Source: CAG-964 sp902789345 (GTDB lineage: Bacteria > Bacillota > Clostridia > Oscillospirales > Acutalibacteraceae). From it: a stretch of DNA of 64,000 nt. Made by a program: the position numbers and the translations under genes. Under the pieces are notes generated by a model, which saw only the letters and a list, made by a program, of their open reading frames with translations, was not told the DNA's origin and searched no databases. The stretch lies in assembly GCA_052117325.1 (NCBI GenBank), contig JBQKJJ010000004.1, one strand, 5' to 3'. Shown piece by piece: positions 7,942 to 16,688 of this stretch. The stretch's first letter is position 1. Each line of letters begins with the position of its first letter.

Positions 7942-9762
7942 TTACTTCTTTCTGCTTGCCTGCTTCATTCTAAGTTCTTTGCTCAATACCTTTTTACGCA
8001 AACGGATATTAAGCGGTGTTACCTCTACAAGCTCGTCGTCGGCAATAAACTCCAAAGACTGCTCAAGGCTAAGTGGTGAACAAGGTGTAAGCTTTAGAGC
8101 GTCGTCAGAGCCGGAGGCACGAGTATTGGTAATGTGCTTCTTTTTGCACACGTTAACAGTAATGTCTTCGTTTTTAGGGCTTGCGCCTACTATCATACCC
8201 TCATATACAGGCACGCCGGCACCTAGGAACAGTCTGCCTCTGTCTTGTGCGGCAAACAAACCGTAGTTTGTTGTTTCGCCTGTTTCGTGTGCAACAAGTG
8301 AACCCTGGTGTCTGCTTATAATTTCACCCTTGTATGGCTCATAGCCGTCAAACACATGGTTCATAATTCCGTTGCCGTTTGTATCTGTAAGGAATTCACT
8401 GCGGTAGCCCATAATACCCCTTGCCGGAATACGGAATTCAATGTGCGTCATACCGGACTCTCTGGTACCCATATTAATAAGCTCTGCTTTTCTTGTGCCA
8501 AGCTTTTCCATAACGGCACCTACATATGTGTCAGGAACCTCAATAATAAGCAGTTCCATAGGCTCGCACTTAACGCCGTCAATTTCTTTCATAATAACTG
8601 TAGGACGAGAAACCTGGAACTCATAGTTCTGGCGGCGCATTGTTTCAATAAGGACAGAAAGATGCAGCTCGCCTCTGCCGGATACTCTAAAGGTATCTGC
8701 CGAGTCTGTTTCCTCTACACGCATAGCCACATTTGTTTCTACCTCTTTAAACAATCTGTCACGCAGGTTTCTTGAGGTAACATACTTACCCTCTTTACCT
8801 GCAAACGGCGAATTGTTTACCATAAACATCATAGAAACAGTAGGCTCGTCTATCTTTACAAAAGGCAGTGCCTCTACATGGTCAGGCGCACAGGCTGTTT
8901 CACCTATATTAAGGTCTGTAATGCCTGAAACAGCAATAATATCACCCAGCTGTGCTGTTTCGGTTTCTACTCTTTTTAAGCCCTCAAACTGGTACAGCTT
9001 TGCAATTTTTACATTCTTTGTTCCGCCGTCTCTTGTACACAATACGGCAGACTGACCGTTCTTTACAGAGCCACGCTCAACTCTGCCTATACCGATTCTG
9101 CCTACATAATCATCGTAGTCAATATTAGAGAACAAAATCTGCATAGGGCCGTCTAAATCGCCCTTTGGAGGCTCAACCTCGTTAATAATTGTTTCAAACA
9201 AAGGCGTCATGTCAGTACCCTTTTCATTAGGGTCAAGTGACGCATAGCCGTCTCTTGCCGAAGCATATACAACAGGAAATTCCAACTGGTCATCATCGGC
9301 ACCAAGGTCAATAAACAGGTCAAGCACCTCGTCTACAACCTCCTGCGGTCTTGCGCCCGGGCGGTCAACCTTGTTTACAACAACAACAGGCTTTTTGCCA
9401 AGTCCCAATGCCTTTTTCAAAACGAAACGAGTTTGAGGCATACAGCCCTCAAAAGCGTCTACAAGCAGCAAAACGCCGTCAACCATCATAAGTATACGCT
9501 CAACCTCGCCGCCAAAATCAGCATGTCCCGGTGTATCTACAATATTAATTTTTATATCCTTGTACATTACAGCTGTATTCTTTGAAAGAATTGTAATGCC
9601 ACGCTCACGCTCAAGGTCGTTTGAATCCATTACACGCTCCGCAACAGCTTCGTTAGACCTGAATATACCGCTTTGCTTTAGCAGCTGGTCAACCAGGGTT
9701 GTTTTGCCGTGGTCAACATGGGCAATTATTGCTACATTTCTTAAATTATCTCTCTGACCCAT
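7942..9762 (-). CDS. typA: Ribosome-associated GTPase TypA/BipA
   Basis: 606 residues, standard for TypA. G1 is AHVDHGKTT, G2/G3 are GITILSKN and DTPGHADFGGEVER, and G4 is NKVDRPGARP; then come an EF-Tu-like domain II, two EF-G-like domains and the BipA-specific C-terminus. It acts in late 50S assembly, mostly at low temperature or under stress. The start is ATG 9762, 7-8 bases after GAGGG; the frame upstream is untranslated leader. It has its own promoter at 9812-9840. Confidence 0.96.
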   Translation of the reverse strand: MGQRDNLRNVAIIAHVDHGKTTLVDQLLKQSGIFRSNEAVAERVMDSNDLERERGITILSKNTAVMYKDIKINIVDTPGHADFGGEVERILMMVDGVLLLVDAFEGCMPQTRFVLKKALGLGKKPVVVVNKVDRPGARPQEVVDEVLDLFIDLGADDDQLEFPVVYASARDGYASLDPNEKGTDMTPLFETIINEVEPPKGDLDGPMQILFSNIDYDDYVGRIGIGRVERGSVKNGQSAVLCTRDGGTKNVKIAKLYQFEGLKRVETETAQLGDIIAVSGITDLNIGETACAPDHVEALPFVKIDEPTVSMMFMVNNSPFAGKEGKYVTSRNLRDRLFKEVETNVAMRVEETDSADTFRVSGRGELHLSVLIETMRRQNYEFQVSRPTVIMKEIDGVKCEPMELLIIEVPDTYVGAVMEKLGTRKAELINMGTRESGMTHIEFRIPARGIMGYRSEFLTDTNGNGIMNHVFDGYEPYKGEIISRHQGSLVAHETGETTNYGLFAAQDRGRLFLGAGVPVYEGMIVGASPKNEDITVNVCKKKHITNTRASGSDDALKLTPCSPLSLEQSLEFIADDELVEVTPLNIRLRKKVLSKELRMKQASRKK

Positions 9763-9811
9763 AAGAATTCCCTCGTTTTCTATAAATAATTTTATTTTTC
9801 CACAATTACAA

Positions 9812-9840
9812 ATTATAACACACTCATTTTTATTTATCAA
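9812..9840 (-). promoter_or_regulatory. Promoter of typA
   Basis: On the minus strand TTGATA (9835-9840), 17-base spacer, TATAAT (9812-9817), about 50 bases upstream of the start codon. Confidence 0.75.
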
Positions 9841-9979
9841 ATTAATACATATAATATTCATAAACTTTGAACAACTGTATTAAGTACATTGTTATTATTT
9901 CAAATTTATGTTAAATATGCTAAATTCCCTAAGTTCAGCCAAGCATAAACATTACCTACGGGGTGTTCTACAGTGACTG

Positions 9980-10008
9980 TTGGCTATTTAACTTTAGTGT
10001 GGTATAAT
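9980..10008 (+). promoter_or_regulatory. Promoter of the SPL-type radical SAM gene
   Basis: TTGGCT (9980-9985), 17-base spacer, extended -10 TGG-TATAAT (10003-10008), 30 bases upstream of the start codon. Confidence 0.75.
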
Positions 10009-10038
10009 CAGTGCAGTAAAATTCAAGGGGTTATGGTT

Positions 10039-10914
10039 ATGCATAAGGTAAACGCAAAACAACTGCTATCATCAGACAACGGAATGAATATATACCGTGG
10101 CTGTACCCACGGGTGCATTTATTGTGACGCACGAAGCAAGTGCTATCAAATGAACCACGCTTTTGAAGATATAGAGGTTAAAGAAAATGCACCTATAATT
10201 TTGGAGGAAAAGCTTAAAAGAAAACGAAAAAAAGCTATGATAGCCACAGGTGCAATGTCTGACCCCTACATACCTGAAGAAAAGCAGCTCTTAAAAACAA
10301 AAGCCTGCCTGGAGGTTATTGAAAAATACGGTTTCGGGCTTTGCATACAAACAAAGAGCAATCTTATTTTGCGGGATCTTGATTTACTGAAAGCAATTAA
10401 TAAAAAATCAAAGTGCGTAGTACAAATGACACTTACAACAGCGGACATTAACCTTTGCAGAAAAATTGAGCCTAATGTATGTACTACCGACAAAAGAGTG
10501 GAAGCACTGAAGATTTTTGCAAGCAATGGTATACCTACAGTGGTTTGGCTCTGCCCTTTTTTGCCCTTTATAAACGATACCGAAGAAAACATTCTCTCGC
10601 TTATGCGCCAGTGCGTAGACGCCGGCGTTAAGGGAATAATCTGCTATGGTATTGGTGTTACACTTCGTGAGGGCAGCCGTGAGCACTTTTATAAACAGCT
10701 TGATTATAAATTTCCCGGATTAAAATACAAATACATCAATCATTACGGAAACAGCTACGAATTGCTAAGCCCAAATAATGACAAGCTAATGAAAATTATT
10801 GCAGCCGAATGTGAAAATAACGGAATTATGCTTGGCAATGACAAGGTGTTTGAATATATGAAAACCTACCAAAGTAATGAATATATACAAATGGATTTGT
10901 TTGACCTAATGTAG
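10039..10914 (+). CDS. SPL-family radical SAM protein (SplB-like)
   Basis: 291 residues. The radical SAM [4Fe-4S] motif CTHGCIYC lies near residues 23-30, followed by a DARS segment typical of the SplB/COG1533 group; MIATGAMSDPYIPEE is the usual second conserved block. Spore photoproduct lyase itself is longer, and the cysteine that donates the H atom in SplB is not evident, so this is a relative of unknown substrate. The start is ATG 10039, eight bases after GGGG; two upstream in-frame starts lie in the promoter. It is monocistronic with a convergent terminator behind it. Confidence 0.85.
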   Translation: MHKVNAKQLLSSDNGMNIYRGCTHGCIYCDARSKCYQMNHAFEDIEVKENAPIILEEKLKRKRKKAMIATGAMSDPYIPEEKQLLKTKACLEVIEKYGFGLCIQTKSNLILRDLDLLKAINKKSKCVVQMTLTTADINLCRKIEPNVCTTDKRVEALKIFASNGIPTVVWLCPFLPFINDTEENILSLMRQCVDAGVKGIICYGIGVTLREGSREHFYKQLDYKFPGLKYKYINHYGNSYELLSPNNDKLMKIIAAECENNGIMLGNDKVFEYMKTYQSNEYIQMDLFDLM

Positions 10915-10995
10915 ACCGTACACAAAATTATACGCAGTCGGTGTTTTAAACAGACAGTATTTTTCAGCTATATATGTTACAAATCAGAAAACAAC

Positions 10996-11025
10996 AAAAG
11001 GAACGGTTATTGCGCCGTTCCTTTT
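10996..11025. terminator. Bidirectional intrinsic terminator
   Basis: AAAAGGAACGG (10996-11006) pairs with CCGTTCCTTTT (11015-11025) between two convergent genes; A-run and T-run flank it on both strands. Confidence 0.9.
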
Positions 11026-11044
11026 GCATTATATAAATTTTTAA

Positions 11045-12124
11045 TTACGCTGCCGTAGCCTTTTCTTTATTTGAATCTTCGGCTGTGGCTGCTTCGTCCT
11101 TTGTTGAACTTGATTGTGAAGAACTGTCGTAAAGTGAATCTCTGTACTTATCCATTTCTTCCTTTGAAGACTTCTCATAAACTGTATCGTATGAGCCGTT
11201 TGAAATGGTCAGCTTGTCATCCTTGACAGACGCATCCATTTTGCTTTCTGAGCCTGCCTCAACGGTGTTGCCTGAGGAGTCTGTACCACCTGAAGACAAT
11301 GTAATAATCTGCTTACCGTCGAAATTATACTTAAATGTCATAACATCTGTATAAATAGGTGTAATGGTATAGTTGTGTATAAAGCCGTCGTCTGTAAGCT
11401 CCATAAATGAGTCCATACCATACATATTTGTAGTTTTCCAGTAGCCAACTATGCTGTCGTTCTTCTTAAAGATTGGTCCCTTTAATTCAGTTTCCGGCTT
11501 AAACATTTCATATGTAAGCTCCTGTGTTTGACCGCCTGTGCCATATGATATTGTAACCTTTTTACCCTGAATTAAATTTCCTGTAACCTCGTACTTAAAG
11601 CTTTGCTGTACAGCACCGTTGTACATATAGTTAAATGAATTATCGCTATAACTGATTTGATAAGTCATTTCCTCTGACATATACTCTGTGCTCATTGACA
11701 GTACAAGCTCGTTATCCTTAAATTCGTAGTAGGTTTCGTACACAGTACCGTCTGTACCTGTTTGTGTATATTTCCATATACCTTTTATTGTATTGTTAAA
11801 GAAAATAAAGTAAACTGCGCCGCCGATAATAGCCAACACTACAGCTACAATAACAACAATAGTAATAATTGTGCTGGTCTTCATTTTCTTTTTAGGCTTA
11901 GCTATATCGTTTTTACTGCTGTCAGGGTTATCCTCGCTGATATAATCATCCAACTCATCGAATTGTGAAGAATACTCCTGTGAATCATCGTCTGATTTTG
12001 CTGTATCTTCAGTTTCAGCATTTTCAGCGACTTCTGCTTCTAAATTTTCCTCAGCAAAGTCTGTATTTTCAGCCCCGCTGTCGTCGCCGTTAAGGTCGAA
12101 CTGATTTTTCTCATTATCTGCCAT
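11045..12124 (-). CDS. Membrane-anchored protein with two lipocalin-like repeats
   Basis: 359 residues. Residues ~1-80 are very acidic (Asp/Glu/Asn-rich) and intracellular, KPKKKMK is the stop-transfer flank, ~85-110 form one membrane helix, and the rest is extracellular. The outer part carries two similar beta-rich units beginning IKGIWKYTQTG and IVGYWKTTN, like the DUF5640/lipocalin-like domains seen in many Clostridia surface proteins, then a Ser/Thr/Glu/Ala-rich tail. A GGAGG site precedes the ATG. The function is unknown; a role in envelope sensing or binding is possible. A lipoprotein at 28556 has one similar domain. Confidence 0.8.
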   Translation of the reverse strand: MADNEKNQFDLNGDDSGAENTDFAEENLEAEVAENAETEDTAKSDDDSQEYSSQFDELDDYISEDNPDSSKNDIAKPKKKMKTSTIITIVVIVAVVLAIIGGAVYFIFFNNTIKGIWKYTQTGTDGTVYETYYEFKDNELVLSMSTEYMSEEMTYQISYSDNSFNYMYNGAVQQSFKYEVTGNLIQGKKVTISYGTGGQTQELTYEMFKPETELKGPIFKKNDSIVGYWKTTNMYGMDSFMELTDDGFIHNYTITPIYTDVMTFKYNFDGKQIITLSSGGTDSSGNTVEAGSESKMDASVKDDKLTISNGSYDTVYEKSSKEEMDKYRDSLYDSSSQSSSTKDEAATAEDSNKEKATAA

Positions 12125-12271
12125 TGTAATCCTCCTATAATTTGCATAAAGACAAATTAATTATAATACAATAAATAAGTTTTGGCAACTTAAATATTTT
12201 GTAACCTTGTATTTAAGCGTACACTAAATTCAATGTTAAACAGTACAATAACCACAGTGCGGCAAAAATAC

Positions 12272-12289
12272 AAAAGGCGGCAAGCCGCC
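12272..12289 (-). terminator. Intrinsic terminator after nrdR
   Basis: On the minus strand GGCGGC TT GCCGCC (12276-12289) followed by TTTTG, 16 bases after the nrdR stop codon. Confidence 0.8.
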
Positions 12290-12305
12290 GCCTGTGACAC
12301 ATCGC

Positions 12306-12761
12306 TTACTTAGACTGCAAAAGCTTGTTAAGCTCCTCTCTAAATGTGTTAATATCCTTAAATTGTCTGTAAACAGAGGCAAAGCGTACATACGCCACCT
12401 CATCAACCTCCTTTAAATACTCCATAGCATACTCGCCTATAGTTTGGGAGGTAACCTCTCTTTCAAGAGAATTTTGCAGACGCATTTCTATTTTATTTAT
12501 TATTCCCTCTATTGTTTCTACAGAAACAGGCCTTTTTTCGCAGGCACGCATTAAGCCCTGGCTAAGCTTCTCTCTGCTAAAAAGCTCACGGGTACGGTCA
12601 CGCTTTACCACCATAATCGGAACGGTTTCGATAACCTCGTGAGTTGTAAAACGCTTTCCACAGTTTAAACACTCACGGCGGCGACGGATTCTTTCGCCGT
12701 CATCAGCCGAGCGTGAATCTATAACCTTGCTTTCTTCACAAGAACAGTACGGACATTTCAT
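12306..12761 (-). CDS. nrdR: Transcriptional repressor NrdR
   Basis: 151 residues, standard length. The N-terminal zinc ribbon is CPYC...CLNC with the IRRRRECLNCGKRFTTHE block, followed by the ATP-cone domain (VVKRDRTRELFSREKL...). It senses ATP/dATP and represses ribonucleotide reductase genes through NrdR boxes. The start is ATG 12761 behind GAGG; the frame upstream is not conserved. No ribonucleotide reductase gene lies in this window. Confidence 0.96.
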   Translation of the reverse strand: MKCPYCSCEESKVIDSRSADDGERIRRRRECLNCGKRFTTHEVIETVPIMVVKRDRTRELFSREKLSQGLMRACEKRPVSVETIEGIINKIEMRLQNSLEREVTSQTIGEYAMEYLKEVDEVAYVRFASVYRQFKDINTFREELNKLLQSK

Positions 12762-12846
12762 AAGTATACCTCGCATAATTAATACTGTAGCAATTATACC
12801 ATATATTGTATTTACTTTGCAAGGGTTATACAATATTTATTTAACA

Positions 12847-13641
12847 TTAAATATCTCCAAATGCAGTATTCAGATAATTATACGCACCCACAATATCATC
12901 TATAGTATCAAAATCTCTGCGGTAAACCTCTATAACACCCTTGCCAGAAAAGCCTTGATTTTTCATTTGAGTAAGTATTTTTCTGTAGTCCATTTCGCCC
13001 TTTCCCGGCAGCATACAATCCCTTGTAGGGGCGTTGTCATTTATATGTAAATGAATTATCCTGTCGCCCATTGCACTGCACATATCATACGGGCTGTAGC
13101 CGGCACGCACTGCTTGTTTAATGTCAAAAACAAAGGAAACATTCTCACCCAGATATTCTCTCATTTGCTTTACAAATGCAGGGTTTTGGCTTCTGAACAT
13201 ATTAACATTTTCCTGCCCCAAGTCTACACCCATTTCTCTGCCTGTTTGCGCCAGCTTGTAGTACCTTTCAAAGTACTCTTCGTTTGGTATACCGCCCATT
13301 TCAGGCATACGCCTGTCGCCGTGCAAAACAACAAGCTTTGCGCCAAACTCACCTGCAAAGTTGTAATACTGTTTATAAAACTCTACAGTGTCATAAAATC
13401 TTTTTTTGTAGTCAGAGAAAATCATTATATGCTCATAGCCCGATGTAAACGGGTGAACAGAAGTTACCGTTACATCATATGGCGCAATAATATTCTTTAC
13501 GGTTTTTATAAAGTCCTGCTTTAGCTCCGACTCGGTATTAACAAAAATTTCAATCTGCCTTACACCTCTTGACACCAAGCCCTCAATAGAACTTGAAAGC
13601 TCCATAGGATAAAAGCAAGAGGAGGAAACTCCGAAAATCAT
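12847..13641 (-). CDS. Sugar phosphate isomerase/epimerase-like TIM-barrel protein
   Basis: 264 residues, AP-endonuclease-2/xylose-isomerase-like TIM barrel. Metal-binding positions are visible: VLHGDRR, LGQENVN, FVFDIKQA, IHLHINDN and GVIEVYR near the C-terminus, all at normal spacing. It may isomerise a sugar or inositol derivative; the real substrate cannot be told. Its ATG directly follows the lgt stop codon (TAA-ATG), so the two genes are translationally coupled, though no functional link with Lgt is obvious. Confidence 0.85.
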   Translation of the reverse strand: MIFGVSSSCFYPMELSSSIEGLVSRGVRQIEIFVNTESELKQDFIKTVKNIIAPYDVTVTSVHPFTSGYEHIMIFSDYKKRFYDTVEFYKQYYNFAGEFGAKLVVLHGDRRMPEMGGIPNEEYFERYYKLAQTGREMGVDLGQENVNMFRSQNPAFVKQMREYLGENVSFVFDIKQAVRAGYSPYDMCSAMGDRIIHLHINDNAPTRDCMLPGKGEMDYRKILTQMKNQGFSGKGVIEVYRRDFDTIDDIVGAYNYLNTAFGDI

Positions 13642-14478
13642 TTATGCCACTTCCTTATTTACAGCTGTATTTTGCTTTGGCTTACGGCTATATTCTACAA
13701 TTAATGCCACTGCCGAAATCACAAAGAGAAAAATGCTTATCCACTGTGAAGTTGAAAGCGGTCCAAAATAGCCTCGCTCTGTAATGTCGCCTCTGAAAAA
13801 TTCATTTATAAACCTAATTACAGGGTATATAAGGCCGTATATCCAAATTAATGTACCCTTTTTCAAGTTACTGCATTTGCATAGTATAGCCAAAAGCACT
13901 AAGCATATAAGCACATTATCTACAGACTCAAACAGCTGTATAGGCAGGCGGTTTACACCGTTGGCATTTACGATTAATGAGTGACGGTATGTAAACCCAA
14001 AATTACTTTCTATTCCGTAGCAGCAGCCTGCCAAAAAGCAGCCTATTCTGCCAAATGCGTGAAACAATGGGATACACGGTGCAAGGGTATCGGCATAACT
14101 GCGAACATCAAGCTTTGCCACCTTCATATAAATAAATGCGCCAATACACGCACCTATAAGTCCGCCGTAAAACACCATACCGCCAAAGACATCTATCATA
14201 TATGCCATAAACATCTGCAAACTGCTAAACACCCGGTCAAGGTGGGTAAGCACATACACCAGCTTGTCAAACTGTGCAATTGCATAAACTATATGTGCCA
14301 TTATAAATGCACCTATGCCCCCTGCCAGGCCTATACATACATATTCAATGCCCTCTATATGGTCACGCTTTTTCATAGTTACAAACTTTATCAGCAAAAA
14401 GCAGGCCAAAATGCCTAACCCCACCATAAATCCATAGTAAGGCAGTTCAAAACCTAATGTATCAAGTGTAGAAAACAT
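13642..14478 (-). CDS. lgt: Prolipoprotein diacylglyceryl transferase
   Basis: 278 residues with about seven membrane helices. The Lgt signature HAFGRIGCFLAGCCYG and the earlier FYGGLIGACIGAF block are present. It transfers a diacylglyceryl group from phosphatidylglycerol to the lipobox cysteine of preprolipoproteins, such as the lipoproteins encoded at 28556 and 45104. The start is ATG 14478, seven bases after GAGGTG. It is followed without gap by the TIM-barrel gene. Confidence 0.94.
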   Translation of the reverse strand: MFSTLDTLGFELPYYGFMVGLGILACFLLIKFVTMKKRDHIEGIEYVCIGLAGGIGAFIMAHIVYAIAQFDKLVYVLTHLDRVFSSLQMFMAYMIDVFGGMVFYGGLIGACIGAFIYMKVAKLDVRSYADTLAPCIPLFHAFGRIGCFLAGCCYGIESNFGFTYRHSLIVNANGVNRLPIQLFESVDNVLICLVLLAILCKCSNLKKGTLIWIYGLIYPVIRFINEFFRGDITERGYFGPLSTSQWISIFLFVISAVALIVEYSRKPKQNTAVNKEVA

Positions 14479-14547
14479 ATATTCACCTCTAAAAAATGGC
14501 AGTGTGCAACTACACACTGCCAAATTTTCATAAAAATAAATTTTTAA

Positions 14548-15549
14548 TTAGTAGTACAAGGAATCAGCGTTATCTAAAATATCGGAAAGATCAGAACTGC
14601 TAAAACTTGAAGAAATAGAATTTCCTGCTGCACAAGCTGCACAGGCCGCACAACCTACACAAGAAACGCAAGAAAGAATTGAAAGTGCAGAAAGGATTAT
14701 AGCAACAATACCGCAAACCATACCGGTAGTAGCCTTGCTCTTATTTGGTGTAGGTGCATTACCGGAAAGCTTGTTGTACTTAACTGCCATTACTACTGAA
14801 ATAATACCTACAACAAGAGCCGCCAAGGACAACACACCTGATATTATAGCCATAACACCCATTGCTCCTGAGCCTGATTGACCTGCAACACAGCCACAAG
14901 CTACCCAGAACAGCACAATGCCCAAAACTGCTGCAACCAAGCTGGCAACACCAACTATCATAGCTGTTTGTGCTTTAGAAGCGTTAGGATCCGGACCCAT
15001 CACCTGTGGTTGAGGGTTAAAGTTGTTCTGTGGCTGATTATTGTAATAATCCTGGCCGCCGTTCTGTGGCTGACTGTTATTGTAATAATCCTGACCACCG
15101 TTATTCTGCGGCTGATTGTTATTGTAATAGTCCTGACCGCCGTTATTCTGTGGCTGATTGTTATTGTAATAATCCTGACCGCCGTTATTCTGTGGCTGGT
15201 TGTTATTGTAATAATCCTGACCACCGTTATTCTGTGGCTGATTGTTATTGTAATAGTCCTGACCACCGTTATTCTGTGGCTGATTGTTATTGTAATAATC
15301 CTGACCGCCGTTATTCTGTGGCTGGCTATTATATGTACCCTGCTGTGAATCGCCTACAGGCTGTGATGAATAGCTCTGGTTAGGGTTAAATGTATTTCCG
15401 GCATAGTTCTGATTTGGGTTAAAGCCACCGCTCTGTGTATTTTGCTGCGGCACATTTGGGTCAGTCCCACCGCCCTGTGTATTTTGCTGTGGCATATTAG
15501 GGGTATTATTCTGCTGAAAATTGTTGTTATTATTGTTGTTGTTATCCAT
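14548..15549 (-). CDS. Asn/Gln-rich repeat protein with C-terminal DUF4190-type membrane domain
   Basis: 333 residues. The first ~185 are low complexity: a poly-Asn start, then seven near-identical units around GGQDYYNNNQPQNN. The rest holds two pairs of membrane helices typical of DUF4190 (MIVGVASLVAAVLGIV..., MGVMAIISGVLSLAALV..., TTGMVCGIVAIILSA...), ending with a Cys/Ala-rich stretch (CVSCVGCAACAACAAG) that could be palmitoyl-like or metal-binding, and a Ser/Asp tail. There is no signal peptide, so the repeat tail is predicted cytoplasmic. AGGAGG precedes the ATG. The function is unknown; similar proteins often act in division or envelope scaffolds. Confidence 0.82.
   Translation of the reverse strand: MDNNNNNNNNFQQNNTPNMPQQNTQGGGTDPNVPQQNTQSGGFNPNQNYAGNTFNPNQSYSSQPVGDSQQGTYNSQPQNNGGQDYYNNNQPQNNGGQDYYNNNQPQNNGGQDYYNNNQPQNNGGQDYYNNNQPQNNGGQDYYNNNQPQNNGGQDYYNNSQPQNGGQDYYNNQPQNNFNPQPQVMGPDPNASKAQTAMIVGVASLVAAVLGIVLFWVACGCVAGQSGSGAMGVMAIISGVLSLAALVVGIISVVMAVKYNKLSGNAPTPNKSKATTGMVCGIVAIILSALSILSCVSCVGCAACAACAAGNSISSSFSSSDLSDILDNADSLYY
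15024..15324. repeat. 42-bp coding minisatellite, seven units
   Basis: Units of about 42 bases encode GGQDYYNNNQPQNN, with single-base differences between copies and a shorter first and last unit. Period 42 keeps the frame, so copy number can change by slippage without frameshift. Confidence 0.92.
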
Positions 15550-15659
15550 AACATTACCTCCTCATAGTATATTACCATATTACAGTAAATATTTTCTAAT
15601 GTCAACATATTTTGCAAAATTCCTTAAAAAAATGTTCACAATTTAATTTCGTTAAATTA

Positions 15660-16688
15660 CTATTTCAGCACCGGCTCTTTTTCAATATTTTCACTGTCGG
15701 TACGGATATTTTTCTTTTCGCTGTCATTACTGTCATTATATACAGAGTCCTCATCAGTAAAATTCAGCCTGCACTCCTCAACAACCAAAGGCCGCTTCAT
15801 AACTCTGGTATTTATACTCATAATATACTCGCCCATAATTCCTATAAAGAACAGCTGTACAGCACCAAGAAAAAACATACCTATAAGCACAGGCGCCATA
15901 CCTGCCGAAAAGCGGTCCCAAAATACAAGCTTCAGCACCAAATATATCAAGGCAATTACAATGCTTACAGCACCTACCACAAAGCTGCTTAGGGTTGCAA
16001 GACGAAGTATAACCTTTGAATATGAGGTTATGCCTATCATAGCATAGTCATACAGCGAGTAGAAATTATTCTTGCTCTTACCTGCTCTTCTTTTTGGCTG
16101 TTGATATTCCACCTTAACATAGTCAAAACCCAGCTCTGCCACAATGCCTCTTAAATACGGCATTGGGTCCTCTAAATTTCTTACAACATCTACAAATGCC
16201 TTGTCGTATAAGCCAAAGCCTGTAAAATGCTCAATTTGGTCAACATCGGATATTTTCTTTATCAGCTTATAGTAGCAGGTACGCAAAAAATACATAAGCT
16301 TGCTTTCCTTACTGGTTGTTTTTACGCCGATAACTATTTTATTGCCCTGCTCCCACAGTCTTACAAAGTCAACTATCATATTCACAGGGTCCTGAAAGTC
16401 TGCGCACATTCTTATTACACAGTCACCGTACGCCTGCTTTAGTGCATATACCGGCGAACGCATTTGTCCGAAATTTCTTGCGTTAAAAATTGCTTTAATT
16501 CTTCTGTTTTGTTCGCACAGTCTTCTTAGGATTTTCCTTGTGTTGTCTTTTGAATGGTTGTCGGCAAAGATAATCTCATAGTCGTACTGCGGAAGCTGTT
16601 TTTCAAACACATCTATAATAGCCATAGATAACGGCTCAACATTTTCTTCTTCGTTATATGTAGGTATTACAACACTAATTTTTTTCAT
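15660..16688 (-). CDS. Family 2 glycosyltransferase, GtrB/DPM1-like (polyprenyl-phosphate sugar transferase)
   Basis: 342 residues. The catalytic GT-A domain starts VVIPTYNEEENV, has FADNHSKDNT, a nucleotide-binding acidic motif in CADFQDP, and the GQMRSPVYALKQ block of bactoprenol-glucosyltransferases; two C-terminal membrane helices (~residues 232-290) follow, as in GtrB/YkcC. It should move a sugar from a nucleotide donor to undecaprenyl phosphate on the inner face. It overlaps the upstream SDR gene by ATGA and is the last gene of the sugar operon that starts at rfbF, so its donor may be the CDP-sugar made there. Confidence 0.88.
   Translation of the reverse strand: MKKISVVIPTYNEEENVEPLSMAIIDVFEKQLPQYDYEIIFADNHSKDNTRKILRRLCEQNRRIKAIFNARNFGQMRSPVYALKQAYGDCVIRMCADFQDPVNMIVDFVRLWEQGNKIVIGVKTTSKESKLMYFLRTCYYKLIKKISDVDQIEHFTGFGLYDKAFVDVVRNLEDPMPYLRGIVAELGFDYVKVEYQQPKRRAGKSKNNFYSLYDYAMIGITSYSKVILRLATLSSFVVGAVSIVIALIYLVLKLVFWDRFSAGMAPVLIGMFFLGAVQLFFIGIMGEYIMSINTRVMKRPLVVEECRLNFTDEDSVYNDSNDSEKKNIRTDSENIEKEPVLK

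Noticed and set aside
15024..15324. CRISPR-like regular repeats
   Set aside because: Units are contiguous without spacers and encode protein in frame.
14878..15383. Long open frames on the plus strand opposite the 42-bp repeats
   Set aside because: They arise because the repeat period is a multiple of three, leaving all frames open; no ribosome site and the minus-strand product has a clear DUF4190 domain.
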